A DNA stretch of 64,000 nt. Origin: Bradyrhizobium sp. Gha (lineage in GTDB: Bacteria > Pseudomonadota > Alphaproteobacteria > Rhizobiales > Xanthobacteraceae). Positions 1-8,646 of the stretch are shown here, one piece after another; within the stretch, counting starts at the first letter, position 1; each line of letters begins with the position of its first letter. The DNA lies in NCBI RefSeq assembly GCF_900113735.1, contig NZ_FOQM01000014.1:86604-150603 (forward strand). Direction: 5' to 3'. The notes below the pieces were generated by a model. That model made no database searches. It had not been told where the DNA came from and worked only from the letters and a program-made list of their open reading frames with translations. A program made the translations under genes and the position numbers.

Positions 1-708
1 CCCGCTCTCCGTCTTCGCAGCTATCTTCCAACTGCAAGTGACGATGAATCGCGGATGCCGTCTGGTTGGCTAGCTCTACGGATGCTTCGAGAAACACGTG
101 TGATGGGTTTCGCAAGGGCTCAACCCATCCTACGGGCTCGGCGTAAGGTTTTCCCACGCTGTGCTCCCGCGGACGGTTCTGCTGGTTTGGTAAAATGGAT
201 CAAACCAAGGCGACGCATCGTGCAGGGAATCGGAGAGACTTGGCATTTCCTTCTTGTTGTCGTCGAATATCAATACAGTGAGCCCCTTATTTTTGTGCAC
301 TTTCTGCATCTTTTGCTGGATCAGGCAAGAAATATATAGCGCGGCGCCGTTCCAGTGGCTCTTGCCAAATGGCTGTCCATGGGAGCCATTGAGCGCAGCG
401 TCAAAGTTCTGAAATGAAAACGCGACGGCGAAAATTCGAGCGCATTCGTCTGCGAGCGCACAAATGTTTTCGAGGAATTGTTTTCGCTCATCGGGACCGA
501 CTTTACTCCACCCGCCCTCTCCGTTGATCATTCGCTGAGTCTTGAGTTCAGTTCGAAGACCGGGATGCTGCGCAAGAATTACTGAAAGCCTCTCGTCAAA
601 TTCGCCCGTATATTTTCTAAGGCGGTAGGCATCTACAAGGACACCAGCCATCACGAACACCGAGCTGTGATCCCGCTCTCCCGATTCATCAACGTAGGCA
701 AATTTCAT
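1..708 (-). pseudogene. DUF3800 domain protein, disrupted by a palindromic repeat
   Basis: The open frame 130-708 starts at ATG 708, with a GGGGA ribosome site upstream, and begins MKFAYVDESGERDHSSVFVM, the typical DUF3800 opening with its acidic RNase H-like first strand (YVDESG). The frame carries on through IFDDNKKEM to FDPFYQ, then runs into unrelated sequence and stops at 130. The expected C-terminus is still present but in another minus-strand frame at about 2-92, reading VELANQTASAIHRHLQL, which resembles the family ending (xQLADxxxYxxRRHLEL), and it continues past the left edge. Between the two parts lies a palindromic repeat core at 102-129. The gene therefore looks interrupted. DUF3800 proteins are putative nucleases often found in mobile or defence contexts; the function here is unknown. 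Confidence 0.75.
102..134. repeat. Palindromic intergenic repeat inside the DUF3800 gene
   Basis: Arms GATGGGTT (102-109) and AACCCATC (122-129) form a perfect 8-bp hairpin stem with a 12-nt loop, followed by CTACG. The TAGG/GGGTT/AACCC/CCTACG style matches the repeats at 6629 and 49513, so it is probably the same family. Confidence 0.7.
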
Positions 709-1195
709 CGGCGGTCCCCTTCCTGGTTCAAAGCCAATCCCAAGCGCCACCAGCGCCTACTAAGATTGTCATAGGTTGCACCGGAGATCACGAACGATCG
801 GAGGATGACAACCACCGGAGAGCGACGTGCCAAGCTTGCCGCTGACTTGCGCGTTTGCGGCTCCGTTCGAAGGGTGTCTTTTGAAGTCACCTCTCGTTCG
901 ACACGCAAAAATGGAATCGCTGTGCTCCTGAAACGAGTCAGCTCTAAAAAATGCAATACGTATCAAATGGATAAGTCTTGGTGCTATCCATCAAATCTAT
1001 AAAGACTTTCGCGTAGTGAGGACTTCCTCAGCGCGAACATTAAGCGGATAGGAGCAGCGGCGAGATAGCTTGAGGCAGTCGAAGCCCCAAAGCGCGCCGC
1101 TGTTGAGTTCGCAGCCCGCCCCCATTCCCCTTGAGCCTCACCCCGATTCGTGCGACCTCCGGCCCCAGCAAAACCCCTCATTTTTTGAGCCTTCG
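709..1195. other. Intergenic, no convincing gene
   Basis: About 490 bp between the divergent DUF3800 remnant and purD. Only short overlapping open frames with no recognisable motif or ribosome site occur. It is more AT-rich than the downstream genes and presumably holds the purD promoter. Confidence 0.5.
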
Positions 1196-2479
1196 ATGCA
1201 CATTCTCCTGCTTGGTTCCGGCGGCCGCGAACATGCTCTGGCGTGGAAGATCGCAGGCAGCCCCCTGGTGACCAAACTCTGGTGCGCGCCCGGCAATGCC
1301 GGCATCGCGCGCGAGGCGGAGTGCGTGGCGCTCGATGTCGCCGACCATGGCGCCGTGATCGACTTCTGCAAAAAGAACGCGGTCGAACTGGTCGTGGTCG
1401 GCCCGGAGACGCCGCTGGCGGCCGGCATCGTCGATGATCTCACCGCCGCAGGCATCAAGGCGTTCGGGCCGAACAAGATCCCGGCGCAACTCGAAAGCTC
1501 CAAGGGCTTTACCAAGGCGCTCTGCACCGAATTCGGCATTCCCACGGGCGCCTACAAGCGCTTCACCAACGCCAAGGATGCGAGGGCCTACGTGCAGAGC
1601 CAGGGCGCGCCGATCGTGGTGAAGGCCGATGGCCTTGCCGCCGGCAAGGGTGTCGTCGTCGCGAAGTCAGTGCGCGAGGCCGAGGACGCCATCGCCATGA
1701 TGTTCGAGGGCGCGTTTGGCGAGGCCGGCGCTGAGGTCGTGATCGAGGAGTTCCTGCCGGGCCGCGAGATCAGCTTCTTTGCGCTGTGCGACGGCGAGAC
1801 CGCCATTCCGCTCGCTTCCGCGCAGGACCACAAGCGCGTGTTCGACCACGATGTCGGCCCGAACACCGGCGGCATGGGCGCCTATTCGCCGACGCCTTTG
1901 GTGACGCCTCAGGTCCACGACGCGATCATGGCCAAGATCATCCTGCCGACGGTCGCAGGCATGAAGCAGCGCGGCACGCCGTTCCGCGGTATCCTATATG
2001 CGGGGATCATGCTGACGACGCAGGGCCCGAAACTGTTCGAGTTCAACGTCCGCTTCGGCGACCCCGAATGCCAGGTGCTGATGCTGCGCATGATGTCTGA
2101 CATCGTGCCGGCGTTCCTCGCCGCCTGCGACGGGCAGCTGAAGAATTTTGACCTGCGCTGGTACCCGGAGTCTGCACTCACGGTGGTGATGGCGGCGAAG
2201 GGCTATCCCGGCGACTACCAGAAGGGCACTGAGATCGAGGGGCTCGACGATGCGGCCAAGGTCGACACCGTCGAGATCTTCCACGCCGGCACGGTCGCGA
2301 AGGACGGCGCCATCCTCGCCAATGGCGGCCGCGTGCTCAACGTCTGCGCGCTGGGGGCGACCGTGGCCGAAGCGCAGGCGCGCGCCTATCAGGCCGTCGA
2401 CCTGATACGCTGGCCGCAAGGCTTTTGCCGCCGCGACATCGGCTGGCAGGCGGTGGAAGCCGAGAAGGCGAGGGGCTAG
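1196..2479 (+). CDS. purD: Phosphoribosylamine--glycine ligase
   Basis: Ligates glycine to 5-phosphoribosylamine with ATP to give GAR, the second committed step of cytosolic de novo purine synthesis. The 427-residue length is normal. The start at MHILLLGSGGREHAL is set by the family N-terminus, a Rossmann-like GSGGREHA loop at residues 8-15; the open frame extends upstream without homology. The ATP-grasp core shows KADGLAAGKGV near residues 142-152, a GGMGAYSPTP motif, and RFGDPECQVLM near the metal and ATP site. The C-terminus ends in the usual WPQGFCRRDIGW. It stands alone on the plus strand with no other pur gene in view. Confidence 0.97.
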   Translation: MHILLLGSGGREHALAWKIAGSPLVTKLWCAPGNAGIAREAECVALDVADHGAVIDFCKKNAVELVVVGPETPLAAGIVDDLTAAGIKAFGPNKIPAQLESSKGFTKALCTEFGIPTGAYKRFTNAKDARAYVQSQGAPIVVKADGLAAGKGVVVAKSVREAEDAIAMMFEGAFGEAGAEVVIEEFLPGREISFFALCDGETAIPLASAQDHKRVFDHDVGPNTGGMGAYSPTPLVTPQVHDAIMAKIILPTVAGMKQRGTPFRGILYAGIMLTTQGPKLFEFNVRFGDPECQVLMLRMMSDIVPAFLAACDGQLKNFDLRWYPESALTVVMAAKGYPGDYQKGTEIEGLDDAAKVDTVEIFHAGTVAKDGAILANGGRVLNVCALGATVAEAQARAYQAVDLIRWPQGFCRRDIGWQAVEAEKARG

Positions 2480-2654
2480 CGCCGTCCCCGCCGGCGCGGA
2501 CAGCGCGCCGCTCCGGAGCCCCGGTGCGCGGGCGCCATCACGGCGCCATCTCGACATCCCAGAAATGCGCAATCAGCGGATAGGGTTAGCCACCCCGCCG
2601 ATGATACCGCTACTGTGCATGGGGTTGTTTTCGACTTTTGAGTGGGTGGAACTG

Positions 2655-3560
2655 ATGTCCGATCTCGCCGACCTCTATCCCGGCTTCGCCTCCGAATGGA
2701 TCAACACCTCGTTCGGCCGCATCTTCGCCCGCGTTGGCGGCAAGGGGCCGCCACTGCTGTTGCTGCACGGCTTCTCCGAGACGCATGTGATGTGGCACCG
2801 CGTCGCGCCTGATCTCGCCGACGCGTTCACGCTGATCATCGCCGACCTGCCTGGCTATGGCTGGTCCGACATGCCCGAGAGCGATGCGCTGCACATGCCC
2901 TACAGCAAGCGCGCGATGGCCAAGGTCATGGTCGAGATGATGGAGCGGCTCGGCCATGTCCACTTCGCGCTCGCCGGCCATGACCGCGGCGGCCGCGTGT
3001 CGTACCGGCTCGCGCTCGATCATCCCGGCCGGCTGTCGAAGCTCGCGGTGCTCGATATCCTGCCGACCTATAATTACTGGCAGCGCATGAACCGCGCCTA
3101 TGCGCTGAAGATCTATCACTGGACGTTTCTGGCGCAGCCCGCACCGCTGCCGGAGACGTTGATCTCGGGCCAGGGCGAATTCTTCCTGCGCTTCAAGATG
3201 GCGAGCCAGACCAAGTCGAAGACGCTGGACGCGATCGACCCGCGCGCGCTCGAACACTATCTCGCCCCGTTCCGCGATCCCGCCCGCATCCACGCGATGT
3301 GCGAGGACTACCGCGCCGGGGCCTATATCGACTACGACCTCGACAAGGCCGATTTCGAGGCGGGCAAGAAGATCACCGTGCCGATGCTGGCGCTGTGGGG
3401 CGGCGCCGGCATCGCCCAGGCCGCCGCGACCCCGCTCGATGTCTGGAAGCAATGGGCGACCAACGTCGAGGGCCAGCCTGTCGATTCCGGCCATTTCCTC
3501 ACCGAGGAGAACCCTGACGTCACCGCGAGGGCGCTGCTTTCGTTTTTCGCAGGCGGTTAA
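2655..3560 (+). CDS. Fluoroacetate/haloacetate dehalogenase (alpha/beta hydrolase)
   Basis: 301-residue cytosolic alpha/beta hydrolase that should hydrolyse haloacetates to glycolate and halide. Aligned from memory with the structurally studied Rhodopseudomonas palustris enzyme RPA1163, every key residue sits at the same number: nucleophile Asp110 in GHDRGG, carboxylate-binding Arg111 and Arg114, Asp134, halide-binding His155-Trp156 (YHW) and Tyr219 (CEDYR), and catalytic His280 (DSGHF). The start is MSDLADLYPGF at 2655, equivalent to the RPA1163 N-terminus; the upstream in-frame ATGs have no homology. It lies alone between purD and tadA. Fluoroacetate as the true substrate is inference from residue identity. 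Confidence 0.9.
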   Translation: MSDLADLYPGFASEWINTSFGRIFARVGGKGPPLLLLHGFSETHVMWHRVAPDLADAFTLIIADLPGYGWSDMPESDALHMPYSKRAMAKVMVEMMERLGHVHFALAGHDRGGRVSYRLALDHPGRLSKLAVLDILPTYNYWQRMNRAYALKIYHWTFLAQPAPLPETLISGQGEFFLRFKMASQTKSKTLDAIDPRALEHYLAPFRDPARIHAMCEDYRAGAYIDYDLDKADFEAGKKITVPMLALWGGAGIAQAAATPLDVWKQWATNVEGQPVDSGHFLTEENPDVTARALLSFFAGG

Positions 3561-4015
3561 CGCCGCTCGCGAAAGAACTCCTTGAGCAGCCGCGCCGCCT
3601 CGCTCTCGCCGACGCCGGAATAGACGTCCGGCGCGTGGTGGCAGGTCGGGGATGCAAAGAACCGCACGCCCGATTCGACCGCGCCGCCCTTGGGGTCGGC
3701 CGCGCCGTAATAGAGCCGGCGGACCCTTGCAAAGGAGATCGCGCCCGCACACATGGTGCACGGCTCCAAGGTCACGTAGAGGTCGCAGTCGACCAGGCGT
3801 TCGCTGCCGATCTTCTTTGCCGCCTCGCGCAGCGCAATGATCTCGGCGTGTCCCGTGGGGTCGTAGTCGGTCAGGGTCCGGTTGGCGGCGGTGGCGATCA
3901 CCTCGTAATTGCGGACCACCACGCAGCCGATCGGAACTTCGCCCGCCTTTCCGGCATTTTCGGCCGTTTTGAGCGCCAAATCCATGAAAGAGGGGGCTTT
4001 CAAGCCTCGTATCAT
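3557..4015 (-). CDS. tadA: tRNA-specific adenosine-34 deaminase
   Basis: Zinc deaminase that converts A34 to inosine in tRNA-Arg(ACG) so that it can read CGU/C/A codons; usually essential. The 152-residue protein shows the zinc motifs HAE (His56, Glu58 as proton shuttle) and PCTMC (Cys86, Cys89). The open frame continues far upstream, but that part is only the antisense of the Arg/Asp-rich gene next door. The start MIRGLKAPSFMDLAL at 4015 fits the family N-terminus. Its 3' end overlaps the dehalogenase gene by 4 nt tail to tail. The next gene is divergent, with starts about 120 bp apart. Confidence 0.93.
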   Translation of the reverse strand: MIRGLKAPSFMDLALKTAENAGKAGEVPIGCVVVRNYEVIATAANRTLTDYDPTGHAEIIALREAAKKIGSERLVDCDLYVTLEPCTMCAGAISFARVRRLYYGAADPKGGAVESGVRFFASPTCHHAPDVYSGVGESEAARLLKEFFRERR

Positions 4016-4133
4016 CCGAAGAAACCTGCTAGTAGCTGCGCCTTCAGCAGAAGTGCTTACGATTTTTGCCTGAGCATGCGGCTCGGAACGAGCGCGCATA
4101 ATGCGTCTGGCCACCCCCTGAGTGAGATTATTC

Positions 4134-6083
4134 ATGCCTCGCGACAGCGACAAAGACAACGATTCCCGCGGCCGGCGAGGCCCCCCCAAAGGCGGCCGCA
4201 GCGGCAAGCCGCGCGGTCCCGACAAGAAATTCGCCAAGCGCGGGTTCGAGGTCAAGAGCGGGGGACGGGGTGATCGTGACAGCCGCCCGCCCCGCGGCGA
4301 CCGCGACAGCCGTCCCTTCCGCCGCCGCGAGGAGGGCGATGCGCCGCGCCGCGATTTTTCCGACCGTCCCCGCTTCAGGCGCGACGACCGTGACGGCGAG
4401 CGCAGCTTCAAGCCGCGCGGCGATCGTCCCTTCTCCGACCGCGGAGCGCGCGATGGCGAGAAGCGTTCCTTCAAGCCGCGCGGTGACCGTCCGTCCCATG
4501 GCCGCGACGACCGCCCGTCGCGCAGCCGGGACCGCGACGATGCCCGTCCCGCGGGTCGCTTCGGCGACAAGAAGTTCGGCGACAAGCGGCCCTATGCGCC
4601 GCGCGGCGATCGTGGCGAGCGCAAATTCGACGGCGAGCGGAAATTTTCGCGCGACCGTGGCGAGCGCAGCGATTCGAGGCCCTGGCAGAAGCGCGATGAT
4701 CGTCCGCATGGCGACCGTCCGCGCAAGTCGTTCGACAAGGATTTCCGCGGCCGCGATCGCAGCGAGGAAAAGCCCTGGCGGCAGCGCGACGACCGTCGCG
4801 ACGGCGGCCGTGGTGATGACCGTCCGCGCTTCTCGCGCTCACGCGATGATCGCGCCTCCGGCGATCGTCCGTTCCGCGATCGTCCAAAGTTTGACCGTTC
4901 GCGCGATGACCGTCCGAAGTTCGATCGTCCGCGCGAGCGGCCCGAGGGCCGCATGGACTGGCAGGAGCATCCGCGTAGCGAAGGCCGCTTTGGCGATCGT
5001 CCGCGTCGCGACAACGAGGACGACAGCAGGATTTTCGAGAAGCGTCCCGCCTTCGGCGGCCGTGGCGCCTATCGCGCGCGCGAGCGTGATTTCGAGGGAA
5101 GGCCGCGCCGCGAAGAGCCGCCGAAGCCGAAGAAGGCCGGGGAGCGCATCGCCAAGGCGTTGGCGCGCGCAGGCCTCGCCTCGCGCAGGGATGCCGAGGA
5201 GATGGTCACGCAGGGACGCGTCACCGTCAACGGCCGCGTGATCAATTCGCCGGCGCTGGACATCACCAAGAACGACGTCGTCCTGGTCGATGGCAAGCCG
5301 TTGCCGGAGCGCGAGCGCACGCGGCTGTTCCTCTATCACAAGCCGCGCGGGCTGATGACCACGCATGACGACCCCGAGGGTCGTCCGACCGTGTTCGACA
5401 ATCTGCCCGAAGGCCTGCCGCGCCTGATCAGCGTCGGCCGGCTCGACTTCAACACTGAAGGCCTCTTGCTGCTCACCAATGACGGTGGCCTCGCTCGCAC
5501 GCTCGAGCTGCCTGATACCGGCTGGTTGCGCCGCTACCGCGTCCGCGCCCATGGCGACGTTACCCAGGCGCAGCTCGATCAGCTCAAGGACGGCATCGAG
5601 GTCGAGGGCGTGAAATACGGTCCGATCGAAGCGACGCTGGAGCGTGACCAGGGCGCCAATGTCTGGCTGGTGTTCGCGATCCGCGAAGGCAAGAACCGCG
5701 AGGTGCGCAACGTCTGCGCCCATCTCGGGCTCGAGGTGAACCGGCTGATCCGCGTCTCCTACGGTCCGTTCCAGCTCGGCGAAGTGCCCGAGGGCCAGGT
5801 CGAGGAGATCCGCGCGCGCGTGCTGCGTGAGCAACTCGGCGACAAGGTGATCGAGAAGTCGGGCGCGCAATTCGACGTGCCGAAGAAGTCGTCAGGCGAG
5901 GGCGAGAAGACCTCCAAGCGCGCCGTGATCGCCGACCGCAAGGGACGCCGTGTGCTGGTGCAGCGCACCGGCAGCGACGAAGCGCGTGAGCGCAACGAGG
6001 AAGAGGCCAATGGCTACGGCCCGCCGCGTCGTCCCAAGCGCGGCTATCACGGCAAGCGCGATCTGACGCCGCGGGACGAATAG
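4134..6083 (+). CDS. RluB/RsuA-family rRNA pseudouridine synthase with long Arg/Asp-rich N-terminus
   Basis: Isomerises a specific uridine in rRNA (RluB type modifies 23S helix 80, judged by family). The 649-residue protein is over twice the usual length. Residues 1 to about 330 are a low-complexity tract dominated by Arg, Asp, Gly, Lys, Phe and Pro with recurring units such as DDRPKFDR, SFKPRGDRP and GDRPF. An S4 RNA-binding domain follows (GERIAKALARAGLASRRDAEE). Then comes the synthase domain with GRLDFNTEGLLLLTNDG, catalytic Asp at about residue 438, and GKNREVRNVCAHLG. A second basic tail follows (KRGYHGKRDLTPRDE). The ATG at 4134 is preferred over a GTG 12 nt upstream. It is followed 1 nt later by rsmD, pairing two rRNA-modification genes. 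Confidence 0.9.
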   Translation: MPRDSDKDNDSRGRRGPPKGGRSGKPRGPDKKFAKRGFEVKSGGRGDRDSRPPRGDRDSRPFRRREEGDAPRRDFSDRPRFRRDDRDGERSFKPRGDRPFSDRGARDGEKRSFKPRGDRPSHGRDDRPSRSRDRDDARPAGRFGDKKFGDKRPYAPRGDRGERKFDGERKFSRDRGERSDSRPWQKRDDRPHGDRPRKSFDKDFRGRDRSEEKPWRQRDDRRDGGRGDDRPRFSRSRDDRASGDRPFRDRPKFDRSRDDRPKFDRPRERPEGRMDWQEHPRSEGRFGDRPRRDNEDDSRIFEKRPAFGGRGAYRARERDFEGRPRREEPPKPKKAGERIAKALARAGLASRRDAEEMVTQGRVTVNGRVINSPALDITKNDVVLVDGKPLPERERTRLFLYHKPRGLMTTHDDPEGRPTVFDNLPEGLPRLISVGRLDFNTEGLLLLTNDGGLARTLELPDTGWLRRYRVRAHGDVTQAQLDQLKDGIEVEGVKYGPIEATLERDQGANVWLVFAIREGKNREVRNVCAHLGLEVNRLIRVSYGPFQLGEVPEGQVEEIRARVLREQLGDKVIEKSGAQFDVPKKSSGEGEKTSKRAVIADRKGRRVLVQRTGSDEARERNEEEANGYGPPRRPKRGYHGKRDLTPRDE

Positions 6084-6084
6084 C

Positions 6085-6642
6085 ATGCGCGTGGTCGGCG
6101 GCCGTTTAAAGGGGCGCAATCTCGCCTCACCGTCGTCGCGCGACATCCGTCCCACGGCGGATCGCCTGCGCGAGTCCGTGTTCAACATCCTCGTGCACGC
6201 CTATGACAACCCGATTCCGGACGCACGCGTGCTCGATCTCTTCGCCGGCACCGGCGCGCTCGGCATCGAAGCGTCCTCACGCGGCGCGAAGTTCACGCTG
6301 TTCGTGGACAACGGGGCTGAGGCGCGCGCGCTGCTGCGTAACAATGTCGAGTCGCTCGGGCTGGGCGGCGTCACCAAGGTTTATCGCCGCGACGCGACCG
6401 ATCTCGGTCCCGCGCATCCCGTCGAGCCGTTCTCGCTGGTGTTTCTCGATCCACCCTATGGCAAGGGTTTTGCGGAGAAAGCGTTGGCGTCCTTGCGTGA
6501 CGGCGGCTGGTTGACGCCAGATGCGCTGCTCGTCGTGGAAGAGGCGAAGGCAGCGCAGTTCGTCACGCCGGAGGGGTACGAGGAGCTGGAGCGACGGGCG
6601 TATGACGACACGGAATTTGTGTTTTTGCGTAGGGCGGATTAG
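6085..6642 (+). CDS. rsmD: 16S rRNA (guanine-966-N2)-methyltransferase
   Basis: Methylates G966 of 16S rRNA in the assembled small subunit using SAM. The 185-residue protein begins MRVVGGRLKGRNL and carries RPTADRLRESVFNIL. SAM-binding motif I is LDLFAGTGALGIEA at about residues 49-62, and the catalytic motif is LDPPYGKG. It starts one base after the stop of the pseudouridine synthase gene, so the two are probably co-transcribed. The last codons and the stop lie inside the palindromic repeat that begins at 6629. Confidence 0.94.
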   Translation: MRVVGGRLKGRNLASPSSRDIRPTADRLRESVFNILVHAYDNPIPDARVLDLFAGTGALGIEASSRGAKFTLFVDNGAEARALLRNNVESLGLGGVTKVYRRDATDLGPAHPVEPFSLVFLDPPYGKGFAEKALASLRDGGWLTPDALLVVEEAKAAQFVTPEGYEELERRAYDDTEFVFLRRAD

Positions 6643-6718
6643 CGCAGCGTAATCCGCCACTGTCTCCGTCCTCGGAGGCAGAAGAGGTGGATTACGCCTT
6701 CGGCTAATCCACCCTACG
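6629..6718. repeat. Palindromic intergenic repeat
   Basis: The left arm 6629-6658 (CGTAGGGCGGATTA...) and the right arm 6686-6718 (GGTGGATTACGCC...ACCCTACG) are complementary and can fold into a long imperfect hairpin. The left arm also contains its own small palindrome. It lies between convergent rsmD and mutL and includes the rsmD stop codon, so it may help terminate transcription. The same family occurs at 49513. Confidence 0.85.
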
Positions 6719-6724
6719 GCACCG

Positions 6725-8539
6725 TCATCGCCGCCCGAACAGCTTTTCCACATCGGCGAGCTTCAGCTCGACATAAGTCGGCCGGCCGTGATTGCACTGG
6801 CCGGAGTTCGGTGTTTCCTCCATCTCGCGGAGCAGGGCGTTCATCTCCTCGGGCCGCAAGCGGCGGCCGGCGCGCACCGAGCCGTGGCAGGCCATGGTCG
6901 CGGCGACGTGCATCAGGCGGCGCTCCAGCGGCAGAGCCTCATCCCATTCGGCCATGTGTTCGGAGAGATCGCGCAGCAGCCCGCCGGCGTTGGTCTTGCC
7001 GAGCAGCGACGGCGTCTCGCGCACCGCGACCGCGCCGGGGCCGAAGGATTCGATCGCAAGGCCGAATGAAACGAGCTCGTCGCTCCGCTCAAGCAGGCGC
7101 TCCACCGTGGCCTCGTCCATCTCGACGATCTCGGGGATCAAGAGGATCTGTCGCTGCACGCCGTTTTCCGCCATCGACGCCTTCAGCCGCTCGTAGACGA
7201 TGCGCTCATGCGCGGCGTGCTGGTCGACGATGATCAGGCCGTCGCGGGTCTGCGACACGATATAGGTCTCGTGGAGCTGCGTACGCGCCGCGCCAAGCGG
7301 ACGATCAACGAGATCGGTCACCGGCCGCGCTTCGAACCGCACGTCCGCGCTTGGTGCGCCAACGTCGAAGGCAGCCTGCGGGCGTTCGGCGAAGGCGGGC
7401 GCGGCGGAGCCTTCGAATGACGGCATCGGCGCAACCGGCGCGGATGGCGAAGCCCGCCAGTCCCAGCTTGCCGGTCGTTGCGGCGTAAAGGCGGGCCGGA
7501 ACGACGACAATGCACTCTCGCCGCTGTTGGCGGCGGTGCGGCGTCCCTCGCGCGCGAGGCCTTCCTTCAGCCCGTGTACGATCAGCGCGCGCACAAGGCC
7601 GGCGTTGCGGAAGCGGACCTCGGTCTTGGCCGGATGCACATTGGCATCGACCTCGCGCGGATCGAGCGTGACGAACAGCGCCAGCACCGGATGCCGGTCG
7701 CGCGGCAGATAATCGGCATAGGCGCCGCGCACCGCCCCCAGGATCAGCTTGTCGCGGACGGGACGGCCGTTGACGAAGAGATATTGCCCGAGCGCGTTGG
7801 CTTTGGTGAGCGCAGGTGCCGCGGCGTATCCCGCGACGACGACTCCCTCGCGCTCGGCATGGACTTCGAAGGCGTGGCTGCGGAACTCCGCGCCGAGGAT
7901 GTCGCCGAGTCGCGTCAGGCGCCCGGCCGCGCCGGGCAGCGCCGCGGCCCAGGTCACTGGTGCGCGCTCTTCGCCAGCCAGCGTGAAGGCGACATCGGGC
8001 CGCGCCATCGCGAGCCGCCGTACCACCTCGCGGATCGCCTCCGCCTCGGTGCGGTCGGTTTTCAGGAATTTCAGCCGCGCCGGCGTGGCATAGAAGAGAT
8101 CGTTGACCTCCACGCGGGTGCCATGCGCGAGCGCGGCCGGCATGATCTCGGACTTCTCACCGCCCTCGACGGCAAGCGCCCAGGCATGCGGCTCGTTCGC
8201 ATGCCGCGTGGTGATCGAGAGGCGCGCCACGGAGCCGATCGAGGGCAACGCCTCGCCGCGGAAGCCGAGGGTACGGATCTGCAGCAGGTCCTCATCGTCG
8301 AGCTTGGAGGTGGCATGTCGCTCGACAGCGAGCGCCAGGTCCCTCTGCGTCATCCCGCTGCCATCGTCGGTGATGCCAATCCGCCGCCGTCCACCGCCAT
8401 CGGTGAACACGTCGATCCGGCTAGCCCCGGCATCGATGGCGTTCTCGACGAGTTCCTTGACCACGCTGGCCGGACGTTCGACCACCTCGCCGGCGGCGAT
8501 GCGGTTGACGACCTGCTCTGGAAGCTGACGGACGGGCAT
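6725..8539 (-). CDS. mutL: DNA mismatch repair protein MutL (endonuclease type)
   Basis: Couples MutS mismatch recognition to strand removal. The 604-residue protein has the GHKL ATPase N-terminus (VVNRIAAGEVVERPASVVKE with ELVENAIDAG, then DDGSGM and LGFRGEAL). A Pro-rich linker covers roughly residues 340-410. The C-terminal dimer domain carries the full metal-endonuclease motif DQHAAHERIVYE at residues 439-450 (DQHA-x2-E-x4-E), so it should nick DNA itself, as in bacteria without MutH. The C-terminal SGQCNHGRPT box is present, with Asn where many homologues have Pro. It is divergent from arfB's upstream side and not in an operon with mutS in this window. Confidence 0.96.
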   Translation of the reverse strand: MPVRQLPEQVVNRIAAGEVVERPASVVKELVENAIDAGASRIDVFTDGGGRRRIGITDDGSGMTQRDLALAVERHATSKLDDEDLLQIRTLGFRGEALPSIGSVARLSITTRHANEPHAWALAVEGGEKSEIMPAALAHGTRVEVNDLFYATPARLKFLKTDRTEAEAIREVVRRLAMARPDVAFTLAGEERAPVTWAAALPGAAGRLTRLGDILGAEFRSHAFEVHAEREGVVVAGYAAAPALTKANALGQYLFVNGRPVRDKLILGAVRGAYADYLPRDRHPVLALFVTLDPREVDANVHPAKTEVRFRNAGLVRALIVHGLKEGLAREGRRTAANSGESALSSFRPAFTPQRPASWDWRASPSAPVAPMPSFEGSAAPAFAERPQAAFDVGAPSADVRFEARPVTDLVDRPLGAARTQLHETYIVSQTRDGLIIVDQHAAHERIVYERLKASMAENGVQRQILLIPEIVEMDEATVERLLERSDELVSFGLAIESFGPGAVAVRETPSLLGKTNAGGLLRDLSEHMAEWDEALPLERRLMHVAATMACHGSVRAGRRLRPEEMNALLREMEETPNSGQCNHGRPTYVELKLADVEKLFGRR

Positions 8540-8646
8540 GGAGCGACTCGAGGGAGCGTTCGGGCGCTCAATTTAGTCCCGCTTGCGCGCAATTGCATGG
8601 GGCAAGTCCCGGATGCCCACATCCCGGTTGATCCGGAACAGGCCCC

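Noticed and set aside
4016..4585. Extended reading of tadA giving a 342-residue Arg/Ser-rich N-terminus
   Set aside because: It is the antisense of the Arg/Asp-rich pseudouridine synthase tract, with no homology and a good tadA start at 4015.
4377..4960. CRISPR or tandem-repeat array in the repeated GCGATCGTCC-type segments
   Set aside because: The repeats are in frame within the Arg/Asp-rich coding tract, vary in length and have no unique spacers.
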